From an uncultured Rubellimicrobium sp. (GTDB taxonomy: Bacteria; Pseudomonadota; Alphaproteobacteria; Rhodobacterales; Rhodobacteraceae): a stretch of 10,666 nt of DNA. Positions 6,890 to 10,666 of this stretch are shown in pieces. How positions within the stretch are numbered: position 1 is the stretch's first letter; every line of letters starts with the position of its first letter. The position numbers and the translations under genes were made by a program. The stretch lies in assembly GCA_902805995.1 (NCBI GenBank), contig CADCUU010000473.1, forward strand, positions 1 to 10,666, in the 5' to 3' direction. The notes beneath the pieces were generated by a model. The model was not told the DNA's origin and did not search any database. It saw only the letters and a list, made by a program, of their open reading frames with translations.

Positions 6890-8032
6890 TCATGCGGGTA
6901 CCGATATCCAGCGACCCTCGCCCGCGCTTTGCAGGATGGCGTCGCATAGCCGCATCTCAGCATAGCCGTCCTCGAAGGTCGCCCAAGCCGAGTCCGACTG
7001 TCGGCCCCCAGTGGCCACGTCGCGGTAGACTTGACGGAAGAGCGCCGCGAAGGTGTCGGCAAATCCCTCCACGTGGCCCCCGGGCAGCGTCGCGGCGCCG
7101 GCACCCAGCGCATTCATCTGAGAGGGGTCCCGGGTCATGAGGCCGTTCGGTCCGTCGCGGTGCCCTATCCAGAGCCGCTCGGGCGTCTCGGACTCCCAGG
7201 CGGCCGAGGCCTCGGATCCCGAGATGTCCCACGTCATCCAGTTCTTTCGGCCGTGGCTCACTTGGCTCACGGTCAGGGAACCGCGCGCGCCATTCGGGTA
7301 GCGCAGCAGGATCAGACCAGCATCGTCGGTCCTGATGCGCACCCGTTCTGTCGCACCTGCCGAGCGCGAGAAGGTCTCGGCCGGCCCCATGGGGCGGTCG
7401 CGCTCGGAGATGAAGATGGCGAGGTCCGCAAAGACCTCGGACGGCTCTATGCCTGCGATATAGGAGGTCAGGTCGAGCCAGTGGGTGCCGATGTCGCCCA
7501 CGGCACGCAGCGCCCCGCCCACTTCAGGGGTGAGCCGCCAGTTCCAGTCACTTTCCTTGGCGAGCCAATCTTGGTGGTAGTGACCAGTGACGAGGCGCAC
7601 CTCGCCCAACTCGCCTATCCTCACCATACCGCGGGCCTGCTGGTTAAGAGGGTAGAAGCGCGTGTTGTAGCAGACCGCCGCGATGCGGCCGGCCACCCTG
7701 GCCCGCACGACCATCTCGGCCGCCTCTGTCGCGGTCATGGCTAGGGGCTTTTCGCACACGACGTGCTTGCCCGCGCCAAGGATCGCCAGGACTTGGGCGA
7801 AGTGGAGGTGATTTGGCGAGGTGACGTGGACGACGTCCACCCCTGGGTCCGCCAGAAGGGCGTCAAGCGACGCGAATGCGCGCGCGCCGAGAGCCTGCGC
7901 GCGCTCCGCGCCCCGCCTCTCGCTCGACCCGAGCACGCCCGCGATCCGGATGCCGAGTCGCCGGAGGGTCTGAAGGTGGACGGTGCCAATAAAGCCCGTC
8001 CCGATGACCGCGGCCCCGATTCCCTCAGACAA
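6890..8032 (-). CDS. Gfo/Idh/MocA-family oxidoreductase (canonical His type), probable TTG start
   Basis: A 380-aa NAD(P)-dependent dehydrogenase of the Gfo/Idh/MocA family, with a standard active site. The Rossmann motif is VIGTGFIG (GxGxxG at 11-16), EKP lies at 94-96 (VCEKPLAM), and D180 and H184 lie in VGDIGTHWLDL. I prefer a TTG start at 8032, because GGAGGG (8045-8040) sits 7 nt upstream. An ATG at 8047 would add five residues (numbering +5) but has no good ribosome site. With TTG the gene overlaps the SDR stop by 8 nt. The next gene follows after 10 nt. Unlike the other Gfo/Idh/MocA enzyme (1401-328), this one keeps the consensus NAD motif and catalytic His, so the two probably act on different intermediates. 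The substrate is unknown. Confidence 0.92.
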   Translation of the reverse strand: MSEGIGAAVIGTGFIGTVHLQTLRRLGIRIAGVLGSSERRGAERAQALGARAFASLDALLADPGVDVVHVTSPNHLHFAQVLAILGAGKHVVCEKPLAMTATEAAEMVVRARVAGRIAAVCYNTRFYPLNQQARGMVRIGELGEVRLVTGHYHQDWLAKESDWNWRLTPEVGGALRAVGDIGTHWLDLTSYIAGIEPSEVFADLAIFISERDRPMGPAETFSRSAGATERVRIRTDDAGLILLRYPNGARGSLTVSQVSHGRKNWMTWDISGSEASAAWESETPERLWIGHRDGPNGLMTRDPSQMNALGAGAATLPGGHVEGFADTFAALFRQVYRDVATGGRQSDSAWATFEDGYAEMRLCDAILQSAGEGRWISVPA

Positions 8033-8750
8033 CTGAATACCCTCCATCCACGGCGAGGCAGGTCCCCGTCATAAAGGCTGCGGCCGGGGAGGCTAGGAAC
8101 AGCACCGGCCCGACCAAGTCCCCTGGGTGGCCCCAGCGTCGCATCGGGGTGCGAGCCTCTACATTGGCGACATGGACTGGATCCTGCCGGCTGCGGGCCG
8201 ACTGCTCGGTGACAACAAAGCCTGGCGCCACCGCATTGACCCGGATGCTATTCGGCGCCCAAGCGATGGCGAGCGAGCGGGTGAGTTGCTGCACTGCAGC
8301 CTTGGAGGCGCCGTAGGCCGGGTTCTGGGGGCTGCCGAAGGTCGCGTACATGGAGGCGATGTTGACCACCGACCCCCGGCTTTCCGCGAGCCGCGGATGA
8401 AAAGCCAGCGCGGTGCGAAAGGTCCCGTGGAGATTCACGTCCACCACCTTGGCGAAGAACAATGGCTCCATCTCCTCCCCGCGGCGGGTGATCGCCGCAC
8501 CGTTGACGAGGACGTCGAGCCGGGGCGTCGCCTCGGCCAGCGCCTGCACGGCCGCGCCGTCGGTCACGTCGAGCTGCACATAGGGAAAGCGCTCTCGGTC
8601 TTCTTCAGCCGGCTCGGCCTCCGCCCCGGTGATCGTGACGCGGGCGCCGGCCTCTTGGAAAGCTCGCGCGATAGATGCGCCAATGCCGCCCCGGCTCGCT
8701 CCAATCACCAGCACCTCGGCTCCCGAGAAGTCGAATCTTACGCCTACCAT
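8025..8750 (-). CDS. SDR-family NAD(P)-dependent oxidoreductase
   Basis: A 241-aa classical short-chain dehydrogenase/reductase. It shows the cofactor motif GASRGGIG (17-24), D61 in LDVTD, NGAA (83-86, in place of the common NNAG), and the catalytic triad S133 (NIASM), Y146 and K150 in YGASK. The C-terminal AVDGGY motif closes the Rossmann fold. The ATG at 8750 directly follows a GGGAGGGG Shine-Dalgarno. The frame stays open upstream to a GTG at 8936, but those 62 residues read as the tail of the decayed RpiR regulator and not as SDR sequence, so they should be left out. The sequence encoding DGGY also supplies the GGAGGG ribosome site for the next gene. It likely reduces or oxidises a keto or hydroxyl group of the pathway intermediate; specificity is unknown. 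Confidence 0.92.
   Translation of the reverse strand: MVGVRFDFSGAEVLVIGASRGGIGASIARAFQEAGARVTITGAEAEPAEEDRERFPYVQLDVTDGAAVQALAEATPRLDVLVNGAAITRRGEEMEPLFFAKVVDVNLHGTFRTALAFHPRLAESRGSVVNIASMYATFGSPQNPAYGASKAAVQQLTRSLAIAWAPNSIRVNAVAPGFVVTEQSARSRQDPVHVANVEARTPMRRWGHPGDLVGPVLFLASPAAAFMTGTCLAVDGGYSVV
8040..8045 (-). promoter_or_regulatory. Shine-Dalgarno GGAGGG deciding the TTG start of the oxidoreductase at 8032
   Basis: GGAGGG on the minus strand lies inside the codons for the SDR C-terminal Asp-Gly-Gly and is 7 nt before TTG (8032-8030). The ATG at 8047 overlaps the beginning of this site and has no comparable upstream sequence. This supports the TTG start and coupling of the two genes. Confidence 0.6.
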
Positions 8751-8789
8751 ATGGCCCCTCCCCCGCCCCAGACCCTCGCGTCCCACGCA

Positions 8790-9640
8790 ACTGCCTGCAA
8801 GGATATTTTCACGGCCGGTCAGCGCGCAAACGTTGTTCAATGCCTCATCCGGTCGCCCAAGCTGACGCTGAGCGGCGGGCAAAGAACGGCGGCCGAAACT
8901 TGCGATCGAGAGTACCCTAGCCGCGATTTCTTTCACAAACGGGCCATGGGCCGGGAAGGGCGCGAGGGGCTAAGTTCGTTGTTGGTGACGGCTAATGAGG
9001 TGCGCCCCGGCTCAGCCGCGCGGCTCGACAACTACGCATGCCGGCGTGTAGTCGTCGAAGGTAAGCACGAGAAGCTCACGGGCGGGCCCATGGCCGTCAG
9101 CTGCTCAACCTACAAGGCAACCAGGTTGTCGAGGTGATGCGCTCGCTTGCCCGATCTGGCCAGGCCATAGATGGCATAGGCTCCGATCCCGATCGCACCT
9201 CGCGCGGCTGAGATGTGCATTGCTTCGCAGGTCGCAAGCGCTGTCACAAAGTCGTCCTGCTCGGTCCGGTCTAGGCTTTCCGCTATCTGCAACAGGAAGC
9301 CTAGCGCCGCCTGTTGCAAACTGTCGAAGACTCGCCTGGGCCTGTAGAGATCGGCCCCCCTAAGGTGTCGGCCCCTGCGGCAAGCCCAGAGAATTGATTC
9401 ACGAAACTCGGGCGGAGCCCGAGAAGCCGCTCGCGGACGACTTGCTGGAGGTCGGGAAGACGGATAGCCCCAGTTCCTGGGCGAAGCGGGTAACAGCGGC
9501 TCGAGGAACTCCGGCTTGCATCGCGAGGTGGATGATGGAGCCCATAGCCACTTCATCCGGATGGTCGGGAACGAAGCACGCGGCCTTTGCACTTCGGCTG
9601 AACAGCCGGTCCTGCCGTTCGAGCAACACCGCAACAAAGC
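8790..9640 (-). pseudogene. Decayed RpiR/MurR-family transcriptional regulator (HTH + SIS domain)
   Basis: Recognisable pieces of one RpiR-type regulator run in the correct order but in different frames. The N-terminal HTH_6 piece starts near 9629 and contains DHPDEVAMGSI, then LAMQAGVPRAAVTRFAQELGLS, ending near 9462. The linker PDLQQVVRERLLGLRPSF continues in another frame from about 9455; restoring one C in a CCC run would join them. The first part of the SIS domain (SLQQAALGFLLQIAESL, then GAIGIGAYAIYGLARSGKRA) is in a third frame and meets a TAG at 9112-9110. It continues as VEQLTAMGP, then shifts at about 9080 to VLTFDDYTPA (from 9068), TGA at 9014-9012, AHLIS, a short frame-shifted VTNNELSP, TAG at 8972-8970, and APFPAHGPFVKEIAARVLSIAS. 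Total span (~850 bp) matches an intact RpiR gene of ~280 aa. It sits about 30 nt after the upstream SDR, the usual place for a local sugar regulator. Limits are approximate. Confidence 0.8.
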
Positions 9641-9666
9641 ACTCTTAAACGCTGACAGCAGGGCTA

Positions 9667-10431
9667 TCAGCGCGGCGCACCGGTCACCGATTGCTCAAAG
9701 TCCAGGGCCACGCCCGTCATTGGAGCCGAGGCGTCCGACAGCAGGAACACCACGAGCCGTGCCACCTCCTCGGGCAGCAAAAGCCGCCCAAGCGGCATCC
9801 CGGCTGCAGCCTCCTGCAGCCAGCCTGCCCCCTTACCCAGCGTCTCGGACTGCATTACCCGCTCGGCCGGTGTGTCGGTCCAGCCGAGGTTGATCCCATT
9901 CACGCGGATGCGTTCATGTCGGTAGGCATGAGCGGCGTTCTTCGTGAGCGTGAGCAGCGCCCCCTTGGTCGCCGCGTAAACGGCTAGATCCGCGCCGCCA
10001 CAGTGGGCGTTCATGGACAGGATGTTGACAATGGCCCCACTCGCCCCTCGCGAGGTCATATCGGCCAGCGCCTCAGCCATTAGGAAGAACGGTGCGCGGG
10101 CATTGATCGCGAAGAGCTGATCCCAGACCTCGGGCGTGGTGGTGCGGAAGTCCGCGCGGGTGGTGAGGCCCGCGGCATTAACCAGTCCGTCGATAGTGCC
10201 AAGTTGCGCCCGGGCTGCCGCTGCAATGGACTTGGGCGCCTTGGGGTCGAGAAGGTCTGCCACCAAGGACGCCGAGTTGAGTTCGGACGCGACTCGTTCG
10301 ATCCCGTCTGCGAACCTGTCGGTCAGCAATAGGCGCGCGCCGGCTGAGACGGCTAAACGGGCCACTGCCTCACCGATCCCGCTAGCGGCGCCGGTTACCA
10401 GCACCGATTTGCCTGCCAGGCTCACTTCCAT
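9667..10431 (-). CDS. SDR-family oxidoreductase
   Basis: A 254-aa classical short-chain dehydrogenase/reductase of normal length. The cofactor-binding motif is TGAASGIG (13-20). D38 at the end of the second strand (LLLTDRF) favours NAD over NADP. NAAG is at 85-88, N110 is in the structural position, and S139 (NILSM), Y152 and K156 (YAATK) form the catalytic set. The C-terminus (MTGVALDFEQSV) resembles sugar- and polyol-acting SDRs. The ATG at 10431 has GAAGGAG about 10 nt upstream. It is the first complete gene of the cluster, followed after about 30 nt by the regulator relic. A 10-bp palindrome sits 22 nt before its start. It probably oxidises a hydroxyl of the imported compound or its product; the substrate cannot be named. 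Confidence 0.92.
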   Translation of the reverse strand: MEVSLAGKSVLVTGAASGIGEAVARLAVSAGARLLLTDRFADGIERVASELNSASLVADLLDPKAPKSIAAAARAQLGTIDGLVNAAGLTTRADFRTTTPEVWDQLFAINARAPFFLMAEALADMTSRGASGAIVNILSMNAHCGGADLAVYAATKGALLTLTKNAAHAYRHERIRVNGINLGWTDTPAERVMQSETLGKGAGWLQEAAAGMPLGRLLLPEEVARLVVFLLSDASAPMTGVALDFEQSVTGAPR

Positions 10432-10453
10432 GCGACGACAGCTCCTTCTGCAG

Positions 10454-10463
10454 ATGCTAGCAT
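10454..10463. promoter_or_regulatory. Perfect 10-bp palindrome, candidate operator upstream of the first SDR
   Basis: ATGCTAGCAT is a perfect dyad 22 nt before the SDR start, in the 53-nt gap after the stop of the upstream partial ORF. An overlapping AGCATGCT palindrome extends it on one side. Position and symmetry fit a repressor site, but a 10-bp palindrome can occur by chance and I see no second copy before the transporter genes. Confidence 0.25.
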
Positions 10464-10484
10464 GCTTTCGCCGACGCGGGCATC

Positions 10485-10664
10485 TTAAACACAGTGCAGC
10501 TCCTTGCGCCGTATGATCCTTGGCTCAATATCCTTGGTCGACAGGAACGGGGCCGAAGTGGCAACGGATCCCAGAAGTCGGACGATTGACTGCTCTGCGA
10601 CAGGGCGCGCATCCTGACCGAACAGAGGTCCACGAGGTCCTGCTAGAGCAAAGTGCCGGCGCAA
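10485..10664 (-). CDS. C-terminal fragment of a gene running off the window; weakly LacI-like
   Basis: The minus strand is open from the window edge to a TAA at 10487-10485, giving 59 residues with no start inside the window. The reading includes GPLFGQDARPVAEQSIVRLL and ends IEPRIIRRKELHCV. The pattern of a helix with paired Ala and Leu, a short variable stretch and then IEPRxxxR resembles the C-terminus of LacI/GalR regulators (often LPPRLVVRES), which would suit a gene next to a sugar operon. That resemblance is weak and made by eye. Composition looks coding, but with so short a piece chance openness is possible in GC-rich DNA. No start or DNA-binding domain is visible. Confidence 0.35.
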   Translation of the reverse strand: MRRHFALAGPRGPLFGQDARPVAEQSIVRLLGSVATSAPFLSTKDIEPRIIRRKELHCV

Positions 10665-10666
10665 AC

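Noticed and set aside
6880..7113. N-terminal extension of the isomerase/epimerase
   Set aside because: It lies within the upstream oxidoreductase in another frame. The TIM barrel begins at MKLGLL after a strong GAGGAGG.
5740..7140. 466-codon open frame on the plus strand
   Set aside because: It lies antisense to the binding protein, isomerase and oxidoreductase genes, whose family motifs are clear. Its sequence has no recognisable domain, and long antisense frames are common in GC-rich DNA.
8127..9137. 336-codon open frame on the plus strand over the SDR and regulator relic
   Set aside because: It is a mirror of the minus-strand SDR codons, with no domain or ribosome site. The minus-strand reading explains the region.

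Overview
The window is GC-rich and its third positions strongly favour G and C. The codon use, the CUT2-type sugar transporter and the enzyme set fit an alphaproteobacterium, perhaps Rhodobacterales or Rhizobiales. That placement is inferred from style, not from any marker gene. Every gene I can support lies on the minus strand, so transcription runs from high to low coordinates.

In transcription order the layout is: the 3' end of an unidentified gene entering at the right edge (about 10664-10485, weakly LacI-like); an SDR oxidoreductase (10431-9667); a decayed RpiR/MurR-family sugar regulator (about 9640-8790); a second SDR (8750-8025); a Gfo/Idh/MocA oxidoreductase (8032-6890); a TIM-barrel sugar isomerase/epimerase (6879-5971); a sugar ABC transporter made of a periplasmic binding protein (5942-4914), a double ATPase (4852-3362) and two permeases (3362-2391 and 2394-1417); a second, GFOR-like Gfo/Idh/MocA oxidoreductase (1401-328); and a small unrecognised ORF coupled to it by ATGA (331-35). 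Junctions are mostly tight (overlaps of 1, 4 and 8 nt, gaps of 10, 15 and 28 nt), so from 8750 downward this looks like one transcript. The one larger gap inside the transporter (61 nt) holds a perfect 10-bp GC stem-loop.

The genes together describe uptake and oxidative breakdown of a carbohydrate, cyclitol or glycoside. The binding protein and CUT2 transporter import it. Two Gfo/Idh/MocA enzymes, two SDRs and a metal-dependent isomerase/epimerase then oxidise and rearrange it. No sugar kinase, aldolase or glycoside hydrolase is visible in the window. The substrate cannot be read from the sequence.

The strongest unexpected signal is the regulator relic between the two SDR genes. Recognisable RpiR helix-turn-helix and SIS-domain segments survive, but they are spread over all three minus-strand frames with stops between them, while every neighbouring enzyme gene is intact. 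The last piece of the relic is open in frame with the second SDR, so a longest-ORF gene call would give that SDR a false N-terminal extension. I found no tRNA, rRNA, CRISPR array, insertion sequence or convincing intrinsic terminator, and no clearly new biological system.
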